NCBI RefSeq assembly: GCF_016591715.1
Contig: NZ_AP024109.1
Span: forward strand, 3,038,001-3,102,000
Direction: 5' to 3'
Origin: Mesorhizobium sp. J8
Lineage (GTDB): Bacteria; Pseudomonadota; Alphaproteobacteria; Rhizobiales; Rhizobiaceae
Length of the DNA: 64,000 bases
Part shown: positions 1 through 7,125 of the stretch, in pieces
Position numbering within the stretch: position 1 is the stretch's first letter
Layout of the letters: each line of letters begins with the position of its first letter
Program-made: the position numbers and the translations under genes
Notes under the pieces: model-generated
Database searches by the model: none
Told to the model about the DNA's origin: nothing
What the model saw: only the letters and a program-made list of their open reading frames with translations

Positions 1-447
1 CTCGGCGTCATAGGCCGAGCCCTTCTCGCCATAGGCCTCGATGAAATAGATCAGCGAGCCGCCGATGCCGACGATCGCCGGCACGTCGAGCGCCTTGTCG
101 GTGCCCTCGTAGGGTGTGGCATCCTTTGAGACGGCATAGTCGAAGGCGTGTTTGGCGTCGACCACGCGCCACGCCATCGAGGCGGCGCAGGGGCCATGCT
201 TCTCGACGAACCTCATCGCATGCGAGCCGGGCTCGGCATTGACGACATAGTTGATGTCGCCTTGGCGCCAGACGGTGATGTCCTTGCTGCTGTGCTTCGC
301 CACCGCGGCATAGCCCATGCGGGTGAAGAGCTCGGCGAGCTTGGCGGGCTCCGGATGCGCGAATTCGACGAATTCGAAGCCATCGGTGCCGGCCGGATTT
401 TGTTTGCTGATTTTCGCGGGTGGGGCGTCGTGCGGGAAGGGGCCCAT
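1..447 (-). CDS. hppD: 4-hydroxyphenylpyruvate dioxygenase, N-terminal part (cut by window edge)
   Basis: The reverse strand from an ATG at 447 gives 149 codons that run off the left edge, so the C-terminal catalytic half is missing. The N-terminus (MGPFPHDAPP, then TDGFEFVEFAHPEP, WRQGDINYVVNAEPGS and DVPAIVGIGGSLIYF) is recognisable as the first vicinal-oxygen-chelate domain of HPPD. This Fe(II) dioxygenase converts 4-hydroxyphenylpyruvate to homogentisate in tyrosine catabolism. A GGAGG lies 7 bases before the ATG. The gene is divergent from an Lrp/AsnC regulator, an arrangement often seen for amino-acid catabolic genes and their specific regulator. The family call is secure; the metal ligands lie outside the window. 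Confidence 0.93.
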   Translation of the reverse strand, partial: MGPFPHDAPPAKISKQNPAGTDGFEFVEFAHPEPAKLAELFTRMGYAAVAKHSSKDITVWRQGDINYVVNAEPGSHAMRFVEKHGPCAASMAWRVVDAKHAFDYAVSKDATPYEGTDKALDVPAIVGIGGSLIYFIEAYGEKGSAYDAE

Positions 448-583
448 GGCAATCCTCCGAAAGCTGCGCGGCCGGGCTTGGCCATCTTCACCATGATAGC
501 GCGGAGCAGCCGCACGGTGCTTGCATTCAACCGCTTGAAATGATCATCATGCGCGCAAATTGTGCATGGATGGAGGAATATTC
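448..583. promoter_or_regulatory. Divergent promoter region hppD / lrp-like regulator
   Basis: This 136-base spacer holds the 5' ends of both divergent genes. An imperfect dyad with ATGC...GCAT arms lies at about 549-567, just before the regulator start, and a TGATCA palindrome sits at about 541-546. These are plausible Lrp-family binding features, but the match is loose. Assigning autoregulation and hppD control to this spacer is an inference from gene arrangement. Confidence 0.35.
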
Positions 584-1051
584 ATGGATGATGCGCGCCT
601 CGATCAATTTGACCGCAAAATAATGGCGCTTCTGCAGGAGGATGCGCGCTTCACCAACAACGATCTTTCCGAGCGGGTGAACCTGTCGGCCTCGCAGTGC
701 TCCCGCCGCCGTCAGCGGCTGGAGGAGGACGGCTATATCAGAGGTTATTGCGCCGTGCTGGACCGCGATCGTCTGGGCTTTTCGCTGGTTAACGTCATCT
801 CGGTGACCCTGGCCACCCACAACCGCGACAATGCCCGCCGCTTCGGCGAGCTGGTGGCCCGGCTGCCCGAGGTGCAGGAAGCGCACGCGCTGACCGGCGA
901 GATGGACTACATTTTGAAAGTGGTGACGCCCGACCTCAAGTCACTATCGGAATTCGTCAACGGCGTTTTGCTGCCGCACGAATCCGTGCAGCACGTGAAG
1001 ACGGCGATCGTGCTGGACACGCTCAAGGAAACCGGCGCGCTGCCGATTTAA
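584..1051 (+). CDS. Lrp/AsnC family transcriptional regulator (probable hppD regulator)
   Basis: 155 residues, the usual length of the family. The N-terminus has the winged HTH typical of AsnC proteins (LDQFDRKIMALLQEDARF, then a helix pair around LSERVNLSASQCSRRRQRLE). The rest is the RAM/ligand domain, with the acidic GEMDYILKV strand. In-frame TTG at 560 and ATG at 566 lie upstream, but the ATG at 584 has GGAGG seven bases before it and is preferred. It is divergent from hppD, so it probably senses an aromatic amino acid or keto acid and controls tyrosine degradation. The ligand is inferred from context only. Confidence 0.9.
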   Translation: MDDARLDQFDRKIMALLQEDARFTNNDLSERVNLSASQCSRRRQRLEEDGYIRGYCAVLDRDRLGFSLVNVISVTLATHNRDNARRFGELVARLPEVQEAHALTGEMDYILKVVTPDLKSLSEFVNGVLLPHESVQHVKTAIVLDTLKETGALPI

Positions 1052-1053
1052 AG

Positions 1054-1185
1054 TGTGCTGATATTCAGGTGAGGCCGGCCTGCAAATGGCCGCTTCCTGC
1101 GCTTCCGGTGCTCACGTTAAGTACGCTCCGCTCCGGTTCTCGGAAACCACCATTTTCGACTCGGCCTGACCTGAATCTCAGCACA
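1054..1185. repeat. 132-bp palindromic intergenic element
   Basis: The element begins TGTGCTGATATTCAGGT and ends with ACCTGAATCTCAGCACA. The outer 24 bases of each side are reverse complements with two mismatches. The interior also contains complementary-looking purine/pyrimidine blocks. It lies between convergent genes and immediately follows the regulator stop codon. The form is that of the small palindromic mosaic elements common between rhizobial genes; membership in a named family is not established here. Confidence 0.6.
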
Positions 1186-1201
1186 GTTTCTCGGCAAATC
1201 G

Positions 1202-1540
1202 TCAACCGCGCTGCTGCTGGATCAGCCCATAAAGGTTGGTGCAGCGCGCGCCGGAGCGGCAATAGGCGAACACCGGGCCTTCGAGCTCGTCGAGCGCGGC
1301 GGCCTGGTCCTCGACATTGTCCACGGTGATCTGGCCGCTGATCACCGGGATGTAGCGGAAGGCAAGCCCCGCTGCCTCGGCCGCCGCCTGGACGCTCCCG
1401 GCCGAAGGCTGGCCCGGCTGCTCGTCGTCCGGCCGGTTGCAGATCACGCTTTTGAAGCCGGCGTCCTTGATGGCGGCGATATCCTCGGGCTGGATCTGGC
1501 CGGAGACCGAATAGTCGTCGCTGATCTGGCGGTATTCCAT
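1202..1540 (-). CDS. DUF442 / TIGR01244-type phosphatase or sulfurtransferase-like protein
   Basis: 112 residues matching the small domain often found alone or fused to metallo-beta-lactamase-like hydrolases (Blh proteins). Family signatures are the N-terminal EYRQISDDYSVSGQIQPEDI, the FKSVICNRPDDEQPGQPS block, and the catalytic loop YCRSGARC near residues 93-100, a C-x4-R active-site Cys like that of dual-specificity phosphatases. AGGACGACATC precedes the ATG. Blh-type proteins have been linked to sulfide and biofilm physiology in other proteobacteria, but nothing nearby supports a specific role. It is a single-gene unit between the palindromic element and the zinc operon. Confidence 0.85.
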   Translation of the reverse strand: MEYRQISDDYSVSGQIQPEDIAAIKDAGFKSVICNRPDDEQPGQPSAGSVQAAAEAAGLAFRYIPVISGQITVDNVEDQAAALDELEGPVFAYCRSGARCTNLYGLIQQQRG

Positions 1541-1642
1541 GATGTCGTCCTCGCGATCTCTTTGGCGGCAGTCTTGCCACTCCAGGAGAGGGGCGGCAAT
1601 CCGCGTTGAAGGAATTCCCTGCCAAATAGCGACGGCCGATCG

Positions 1643-1678
1643 AAAAATCCAACCGGGCCGGTGTCGGCCCGGTTGGAT
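1643..1678 (-). terminator. Rho-independent terminator of the zinc transporter operon
   Basis: A perfect 14-bp stem (ATCCAACCGGGCCG and its complement, 1647-1660 with 1665-1678) closes a GTGT loop. Read on the minus strand it is followed by TTTTT at 1647-1643. It starts 11 bases past the stop codon of the binding-protein gene, so it should end the minus-strand operon. Confidence 0.9.
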
Positions 1679-1688
1679 GCCGTGTCGC

Positions 1689-2630
1689 TCAGCTTCCCAG
1701 GATCGCGCCTTTGATCTGCGTGATGTTGTTGTGCATCATGTCGATATAGGTCGAGGCCGGGCCGTCCGATCCCGACAGCGCGTCCGAATAGAGCGTGCCG
1801 CCGACCTTGATGCCGGTCTCGCCGGCAATCTGCTCGATCAGCCTCGGGTTGGTGATGTTCTCGATGAAGATCGCCGCCGCCTTGTCCTGCTTCACCTGCT
1901 CCACCAGCTTGGCGACATCGGCCGCCGAGGGCTCGGATTCGGTCGAGATGCCTTCCGGCGCGAGGAAGGTCAGCCCGTATTCATGTTCGAAATAGCCGAA
2001 GGCATCATGCGAGGTGATAACCACGCGCTTGGCTTCCGGGATCGACTGGATTGCCGCCTTCACTTCACCTTCCAGCGCATCGAGCTTGGTGGTGTAGGCG
2101 GCGGCATTGGCCTTGTAGCTGTCGCAGCCTTCGCTGTCGGCCGCGCAGAAGGCGTCGGCAATGTTCTTCACATAGATCTTGGCGTTGGCGATCGACTGGA
2201 AGGCGTGCGGATCCGTGACAGTCTTGCCGCCGCCGGTACCGGCGCCTTCAGCGGCATCGGCGTCGGCGAATTCCGGCTTGAAGTCGATCGGCGTCACGCC
2301 TTTGGTCAGCGTCACGATCGCGGCCTTGGTTGCGCTGGCGTCGACAAGGCGCTGCAGGAAGCCTTCGAAATGCAGGCCATTGACCAGCACGACGTCTGCC
2401 TTGGCCATTGCCACCGCATCGGCCGGGCTCGGCTCATAGACATGCGCGTCGCCATCCGGCCCCACGATGGTGGTGATGTTGACCCGGTCGCCGCCGACAT
2501 TTCTCGCAAAGTCGGCGATCACGGTGAAACTCGCCACGACCTTGAGCGGCGCCGCGAAGGCTGACGAGGTCGCCAAGGCGCTTAATGTTATAACGCTCAA
2601 CGCCAGGGCGGCTCGGAAGGATTTCAGCAT
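1689..2630 (-). CDS. aztC: Zinc ABC transporter periplasmic binding protein (ZnuA/AztC-like)
   Basis: 313 residues from the ATG at 2630, which has GGAGA eight bases upstream; an in-frame TTG at 2636 is less likely. A signal peptide (MLKSFRAALALSVITLSALA) precedes a cluster A-I solute-binding fold. Family signatures are VGPDGDAHVYEPSPAD, VNGLHFEGF, ITSHDAFGYFEHEYGL and the C-terminal TLYSDALSGSDGPASTYIDM. The His/Asp/Glu ligands of zinc-binding members are visible at DAHVYEP, SHDAFGY and YSDAL. The usual His-rich loop is short, and a Cys pair (FCAADSEGC) resembles AztC proteins. It delivers Zn2+ to the permease encoded upstream. Choosing the AztC branch over ZnuA is by recognition, not alignment. 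Confidence 0.85.
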   Translation of the reverse strand: MLKSFRAALALSVITLSALATSSAFAAPLKVVASFTVIADFARNVGGDRVNITTIVGPDGDAHVYEPSPADAVAMAKADVVLVNGLHFEGFLQRLVDASATKAAIVTLTKGVTPIDFKPEFADADAAEGAGTGGGKTVTDPHAFQSIANAKIYVKNIADAFCAADSEGCDSYKANAAAYTTKLDALEGEVKAAIQSIPEAKRVVITSHDAFGYFEHEYGLTFLAPEGISTESEPSAADVAKLVEQVKQDKAAAIFIENITNPRLIEQIAGETGIKVGGTLYSDALSGSDGPASTYIDMMHNNITQIKGAILGS

Positions 2631-2665
2631 TGGCAAGGTCTCCTTTTAAGGGGTGGGAAGAGGGT

Positions 2666-3541
2666 TCAGGCGGTGCGGTGGCGGTGATGCACGATGCGGG
2701 CGCGCAGGACGCCCCGCGTGCCGAACAGGATCGAGCAGAAATAGACGACGCCGGACGAAAGGATGATCGCCGGGCCGGACGGCAGCGACGCATGGTAGGA
2801 CAGAAGCAGCCCGGCGATGCACGAGGCAAAGCCGATCAGCACGGCCAGCACGCACATCGGTTCGACGCGCGCCGTCCAGAAGCGGGCTGCTGCTGCAGGC
2901 AGCATCATCAGCCCGACCGAGAGCAGTGTGCCCAGGGCCTGAAAGCCGCCGACGAGGTTGAGCACGACAAGACCGAGGAAGATGAAATGCACTGGGCTGC
3001 CCATGCGGCTCACCGAGCGCAGGAACAGCGGATCGAGGCATTCGGCGACCAGCGCCCGCCAGAAGATGGCGAGGCAGGCAAGCGTGACCGCCACGATGCC
3101 GCCGATCAGGATCAGCGCCTCGTTGTTGAGCGCCAGCACCGTGCCGAACAGCACATGCATGAGGTCGACGCTGGAGCCGCGGATAGATACAATCAGCACG
3201 CCGACCGCGAGCGAAATCAGATAGAAGGCCGCCATCGAGGCGTCCTCGCGCTGAATGGTGAAGCGCGAGACCGCGCCCGCGCCGAGCGCGACGATGATGC
3301 CGGCGATCAGCCCGCCGACCGTCATCGGCAGGATCTCAAGCCCGTAGAGGAGGAAGCCGGCGGCGGCACCAGGCAGAATGGCGTGCGCCATGGCGTCGCC
3401 CGACAGGCTCATGCGCCTGAGCATCAGGAAGACGCCCACCGGGCAGGCGCCGAGCGACAGCATCAGCGAGCCGAACAGCGCCCGCTGCATGAAGGCGAAA
3501 TCGGCAAAGGGCGCGATGAGCAGGCCGTAGAGGAAATCCAT
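2666..3541 (-). CDS. aztB: Zinc ABC transporter permease (ZnuB/AztB-like)
   Basis: 291 residues with about eight or nine hydrophobic segments. ABC-3 family landmarks are SLMLSLGACPVGVFLMLRRM, SLSGDAMAHAILPGAA (the cytoplasmic coupling helix) and GGFQALGTLLSVGLMMLPAA. The ATG at 3541 shares its A with the TGA of the ATPase gene (TGATG), indicating translational coupling. A GTG one codon upstream is the alternative start. It forms the membrane channel of the zinc importer, with the preceding ATPase and following binding protein. The 35-base gap to the binding-protein gene contains that gene's ribosome binding site. Confidence 0.9.
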   Translation of the reverse strand: MDFLYGLLIAPFADFAFMQRALFGSLMLSLGACPVGVFLMLRRMSLSGDAMAHAILPGAAAGFLLYGLEILPMTVGGLIAGIIVALGAGAVSRFTIQREDASMAAFYLISLAVGVLIVSIRGSSVDLMHVLFGTVLALNNEALILIGGIVAVTLACLAIFWRALVAECLDPLFLRSVSRMGSPVHFIFLGLVVLNLVGGFQALGTLLSVGLMMLPAAAARFWTARVEPMCVLAVLIGFASCIAGLLLSYHASLPSGPAIILSSGVVYFCSILFGTRGVLRARIVHHRHRTA

Positions 3542-4350
3542 CACGCCGCCCTCGGTCCGGAGCCATGCTGGTGGTCATGCGCATGATCATGATGGTCCTG
3601 CCCGTGGTCATCATGCCCGCTCGGCTCGCACCATGGCGCGTTCTCTTCCCATGCCTCATGGAAGCGCCGTGCCTTGAGCAGGTTTTCCGGCCGCAGCGTT
3701 TCCTTCGTGTCGCCCCAAGCCACTGGCTGGCGGGCAAGCAGCAGCGTTTCCGGAAAATTCTGCCGCACCAGATCGAGGTCGTGCACCACGACCATGATCG
3801 TGCGCTCCTCCCCATGCCAGCGTTTGATCAGGGCAATCAGGTCGCCGACGGTCTTGGTGTCGACCGCGTTGAACGGCTCGTCGAGCAGGATGAGGTCGGC
3901 GTCCTGCAACAGCACGCGGGCAAACAGCGTGCGCTGCAATTGGCCGCCCGACAGCGTGTCGATCGGGCGTTTCTCGAAGCCGCCGAGCCCGACCGCCATC
4001 AGCGCCTTGCCGACCGACTCGCGATCTTCCTTCGTATAGCGGCCAAGCATGCCGCGCTTCGGCCAAAGGCCGAGCGAAACCAGATCGACGACGCGCGCCG
4101 GAAACGAGCGGTCGAGTTCCGACTGCTGCGGCAGATAGGCGGTGCGGACGCCGGGCATGCGGACCACCGCGCCTTCCATAGGCTTCAGCACGCCGACAAT
4201 GCCCTTCATCAGCGTCGACTTGCCCGAACCATTGGCGCCGACCACCGCGGTCAGCGAGCCTTTGCGGACGATGCCGTTGAGATGGTGGATCGCCGGGTGG
4301 CTGCCATAGCCGAGCGTCAGGTCGCGGAAGGTCAGGCAGGCATTGGTCAT
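3541..4350 (-). CDS. aztA: Zinc ABC transporter ATP-binding protein with His-rich tail (ZnuC/AztA-like)
   Basis: About 269 residues. Walker A is GANGSGKST, the signature is LSGGQLQRTLFARVLLQ, and Walker B is LILLDEPFNAVD. The C-terminus is a metal-binding-type tail, with repeated His/Asp clusters after the last ABC helix (HDDHGQDHHDHAHDHQHG). The reading frame is open up to 4437, but a Zur-box-like palindrome covers 4390-4405. The MTNACLTFRDLTLGYG start at 4350 is therefore preferred over ATG 4413, leaving the operator upstream of the coding region. It powers the zinc importer. The His tail may sense or buffer zinc at the cytoplasmic face, which is an inference. Confidence 0.88.
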   Translation of the reverse strand: MTNACLTFRDLTLGYGSHPAIHHLNGIVRKGSLTAVVGANGSGKSTLMKGIVGVLKPMEGAVVRMPGVRTAYLPQQSELDRSFPARVVDLVSLGLWPKRGMLGRYTKEDRESVGKALMAVGLGGFEKRPIDTLSGGQLQRTLFARVLLQDADLILLDEPFNAVDTKTVGDLIALIKRWHGEERTIMVVVHDLDLVRQNFPETLLLARQPVAWGDTKETLRPENLLKARRFHEAWEENAPWCEPSGHDDHGQDHHDHAHDHQHGSGPRAA

Positions 4351-4389
4351 CAGACGTCGGTCCGCGAATTCGAGTGTGCCGTCGATATG

Positions 4390-4405
4390 TGATGTTATTA
4401 CATTA
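4390..4405. promoter_or_regulatory. Zur-box-like palindrome
   Basis: TGATGTTATTACATTA is a near-perfect dyad and fits the alphaproteobacterial Zur operator core (TNATGTTATAACATNA) at all but one central position. It lies 40 bases upstream of the chosen start of the zinc transporter ATPase gene, where Zur would repress under zinc sufficiency. Confidence 0.75.
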
Positions 4406-4570
4406 GTCAACATGGCCGTCGGGCGGAATTGTGTCACGCACGGTCAACTCGCCGTGTAGGCGGAGGAGCGTACAAGACAATTGGCTCAATTGGTTTCGTG
4501 CCCGCCGGCCTTGCTCCGCGCCGGCCCGGACTCTAAAGAGCAGCGACTCCCACAACGAAGGAACCTCGCA

Positions 4571-4915
4571 ATGAGCATTCGTCGCATCGATGTCGGCCCG
4601 CGCATGAGCCAGATCGTCATCCACGGCAACACCGTCTACCTGGCCGGCCAGGTCGGCGAGCCCGGCGGCAACGTCGCTTCGCAGACCCGCGACATCCTCA
4701 AGACCATCGATGAATTGCTGGCCAAGGCCGGTACCGACAAGACCAAGATCGTCCAGGCGATCATCTGGCTGGCCGACATGAGCACCTTCGCCGAGATGAA
4801 CTCGGAATGGGACAAGTGGGTGCCGCAGGGCCACACCCCGGCACGCGCCACCGGCGAAGCCAAGCTCGCCGGCCCGGAATATTTGGTCGAGATCATCGTT
4901 ACGGCGGCGCTGTAA
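4571..4915 (+). CDS. RidA family protein (YjgF/YER057c/UK114)
   Basis: 114 residues from the ATG at 4571, which is preceded by GAAGGAA at good spacing; the frame opens earlier at 4481 without support. The sequence shows the trimeric chorismate-mutase-like fold signature: VYLAGQVGE, the long helix TRDILKTIDELLAKAGT, PARATGEAKLAGPEYLVEI. The Arg in PAR corresponds to the carboxylate-binding position of Rid proteins. Members hydrolyse reactive enamine/imine intermediates or have unrelated roles, and the divergent central segment does not place it among archetypal RidA deaminases. It is convergent with hutC, so its nearness to histidine degradation may be incidental. Confidence 0.88.
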   Translation: MSIRRIDVGPRMSQIVIHGNTVYLAGQVGEPGGNVASQTRDILKTIDELLAKAGTDKTKIVQAIIWLADMSTFAEMNSEWDKWVPQGHTPARATGEAKLAGPEYLVEIIVTAAL

Positions 4916-4923
4916 GGCGCCGG

Positions 4924-5670
4924 CTATCCCTGCGAGGGCGTGAATCGCGCCACCAGCGTGTGACTCTCCGCAGGATAGATGAAGCGCACATGCGTCACGG
5001 GGTGCTCGGCACTCCACGTGCGGCGCTCGACCACCAGGCAGGGCGCGCTCGCGTCGATGTCGAGCGCATCGGCGATATTCTCGTCGGCCGCCATGGCGCG
5101 GATGCGGTGCTCGGCCTCGCTCCATGGCACACGGCCGATCAGCCAAGGGCCGGGCGCGATGTCGAGGAATTCTTCCTCGGCTGCCTCGGCCACGGCTGAA
5201 AGATTGATCAGCCGCTGCTCGAGTGCGAACGGCCGTTCGCCGGCAAAATGCAGGCTTTCCAGCGCAAGCACCTGCCCCGATGCGGCAAGGCCGAGCAGCG
5301 CGCGGTCCTCGGCGCTGCTGCGCCGCTTGACGCGTTCCAGCCGCTCGTAACGATAGGGGAGGCCGAGCGCCTCGACCTCGATCCTGATGTCGTGCAGTTC
5401 CAGCACAGCCGCCTGCGACTGTGGCTGGCGCACGAAACTGCCGGAGCGGCGTCGGCGCTCGATGAGCCCGGCCTTGGCCAGTTGCGACAGCGCCTTGTTC
5501 ACCGTCATGCGCGAGCAATTGTACTGAGCCGTCAGTTCATGTTCGAACGGAATGCGATGCCCTGGCGCCCAGGCGCCTGAGAGGATCTTTTCACGGATGT
5601 CGGAGAGGATGCGCTGGTGCAGCGAGAGGATCTCGCCGCCTTCGACATCGTCTGTCTCGACCAGGCTCAT
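4924..5670 (-). CDS. hutC: Histidine utilization repressor HutC (GntR family)
   Basis: 248 residues from ATG 5670. The GntR winged helix occupies about 15-85 (LHQRILSDIREKILSGAW, PFEHELTAQYNCSRMTVNKAL, LIERRRRSGSFV). A UTRA ligand domain follows, with HutC landmarks LESLHFAGERPFALEQRLIN and WSEAEHRIRAM. It starts 14 bases after the hutF stop, so it is cotranscribed with hutF. In characterised systems HutC represses hut operons and is released by urocanate. The palindrome at 7096-7109 fits the HutC operator and implies autoregulation of hutF-hutC together with the hutI operon. Confidence 0.95.
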   Translation of the reverse strand: MSLVETDDVEGGEILSLHQRILSDIREKILSGAWAPGHRIPFEHELTAQYNCSRMTVNKALSQLAKAGLIERRRRSGSFVRQPQSQAAVLELHDIRIEVEALGLPYRYERLERVKRRSSAEDRALLGLAASGQVLALESLHFAGERPFALEQRLINLSAVAEAAEEEFLDIAPGPWLIGRVPWSEAEHRIRAMAADENIADALDIDASAPCLVVERRTWSAEHPVTHVRFIYPAESHTLVARFTPSQG

Positions 5671-5684
5671 CGGACGGTCCTGCT

Positions 5685-7040
5685 TCAGCCTTTCGACAAT
5701 GCGGTCATGACATCGCGGAACCGCGCGGCGATGGCATCGCGCTTCGCGTGCCTGCCGCCGTTGACCTGCTTCCTGCCATGCACCCAGACGCAATCGACCT
5801 TGCTGCCATTGGCAAAGACCCAGGCGTCGAGGATGGCGTCGCCCGTCTTGCCGGCCAGCGACGGATGGCTTTGGTCGAGCGAGACGAGATCGGCAGGGCA
5901 GCCGGCGGCAATTTGCGCCGGAGCGGCGCCGAGCGCCTGGCTGCCGCCGTCGAGGGAAGCGTCGAACAGCGCGCGCCCCGTCGATCCGCCGGCGCGGGCC
6001 AGCACGTTGCGGGCGCGGTGGGCGAGGCGTTGCGAATATTCGAGCTGCCTGAGCTCGTCCGGCAGGCCGATCAGCACATTGGAATCGGAGCCGACGCCGA
6101 AGCGTCCGCCATGCTCGATGAAGAGCGGCGCCGCGAAAGTGCCGTCGCCGAGATTGGCCTCGGTGATCGGGCAAAGCCCGGCGATCGCGCCGGTCCGCGC
6201 CAGGGCGAGCGTTTCGGCTTCGGTCATATGCGTGGCGTGGATCAGGCACCAGCGCTCGTCCACCTCGGCACTGGCGAGCAGGAATTCGACCGGGCGCTTG
6301 CCCGACCAGGAAACGCAATCCTCGACTTCTTTAATCTGCTCGGCGACATGGATGTGGATCGGTCCGTCCGGCGCCATGGTTGCGACGGCATTGAGCTCGT
6401 CCGGCGTCGCGGCGCGCAAACTGTGCGGCGCGACACCGACGACGGCCTGCTCCAATGAGCGAACGCCCTCGCGAGCTTTCTCAAGCAGGCGCCCGAAGCG
6501 GTCTACATCATTGATGAATCGGCGCTGGCCTTCGTTGGGAGCGGCGCCGCCAAAGGCAGAATGGGCATAGAAGACAGGCAGCAGCGTCAGCCCGATGCCG
6601 GTGTCGGCGGCTGCGGCGGCGATTCGCTCGGCCATCTCGGCGATGTTGGCGTAAGGCTTTCCGTCGCGATCATGATGAAGGTAATGGAACTCGCCGACGC
6701 GCGAGAAGCCAGCCTCCAGCATCTCGACATAAAGCTGCGCCGCCACCGCCTCGACCTGGTCCGGCGTCATCGACAGCGCGAAGCGGTACATCACCTCGCG
6801 CCAGCTCCAGAAACTGTCCGCGGAAGGGCCGCGCAACTCGGCAAGGCCCGCCATGCCGCGCTGGAAGGCGTGGCTGTGCAGGTTGGCCATGCCGGGCAGG
6901 AGGATGGCATGGCGCTCGTCGCCGGCCCACGCGGAAGCGCCGGTTTCGACGGTCGAGATGCGGCCGCCCTCGAAGGCGATCCTGACATTGCCCTGCCAAC
7001 CGCCTGGCAGCAGCGCCTGTTCCGCAAAGATCGCCGTCAC
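5685..7040 (-). CDS. hutF: Formimidoylglutamate deiminase
   Basis: 451 residues from a GTG at 7040, chosen because GGAGAGGAAC lies just upstream; in-frame GTG/ATG codons at 7080 and 7074 are unsupported. It is an amidohydrolase-superfamily enzyme with metal motif LPGMANLHSHAFQRGMAGL and the later HVAEQ, HATH and GSDSN motifs. It hydrolyses N-formimidoyl-glutamate to N-formylglutamate and ammonia. With hutG this defines the five-step histidine route. It is the first gene of the leftward hutF-hutC operon, divergent from hutI over the HutC-type operator. Confidence 0.95.
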   Translation of the reverse strand: MTAIFAEQALLPGGWQGNVRIAFEGGRISTVETGASAWAGDERHAILLPGMANLHSHAFQRGMAGLAELRGPSADSFWSWREVMYRFALSMTPDQVEAVAAQLYVEMLEAGFSRVGEFHYLHHDRDGKPYANIAEMAERIAAAAADTGIGLTLLPVFYAHSAFGGAAPNEGQRRFINDVDRFGRLLEKAREGVRSLEQAVVGVAPHSLRAATPDELNAVATMAPDGPIHIHVAEQIKEVEDCVSWSGKRPVEFLLASAEVDERWCLIHATHMTEAETLALARTGAIAGLCPITEANLGDGTFAAPLFIEHGGRFGVGSDSNVLIGLPDELRQLEYSQRLAHRARNVLARAGGSTGRALFDASLDGGSQALGAAPAQIAAGCPADLVSLDQSHPSLAGKTGDAILDAWVFANGSKVDCVWVHGRKQVNGGRHAKRDAIAARFRDVMTALSKG

Positions 7041-7095
7041 GTTCCTCTCCGAATCTGAATGCCCGGGCGACATTACCACTTGCGTCGCGTTTCAA

Positions 7096-7109
7096 TATGT
7101 ATATACATA
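7096..7109. promoter_or_regulatory. HutC operator (14-bp perfect palindrome)
   Basis: TATGTATATACATA is identical to its reverse complement and contains the TGTATATACA core known for HutC sites in proteobacteria. It lies between divergent hutF (start 7040) and hutI (start 7126), so a single site could repress both operons. Confidence 0.88.
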
Positions 7110-7125
7110 ATCGCCGTCCAAGCAA

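Noticed and set aside
5671..6318. Upstream extension of the hutC frame
   Set aside because: The extra residues lie opposite hutF and are not protein-like; the GntR domain starts properly at 5670.
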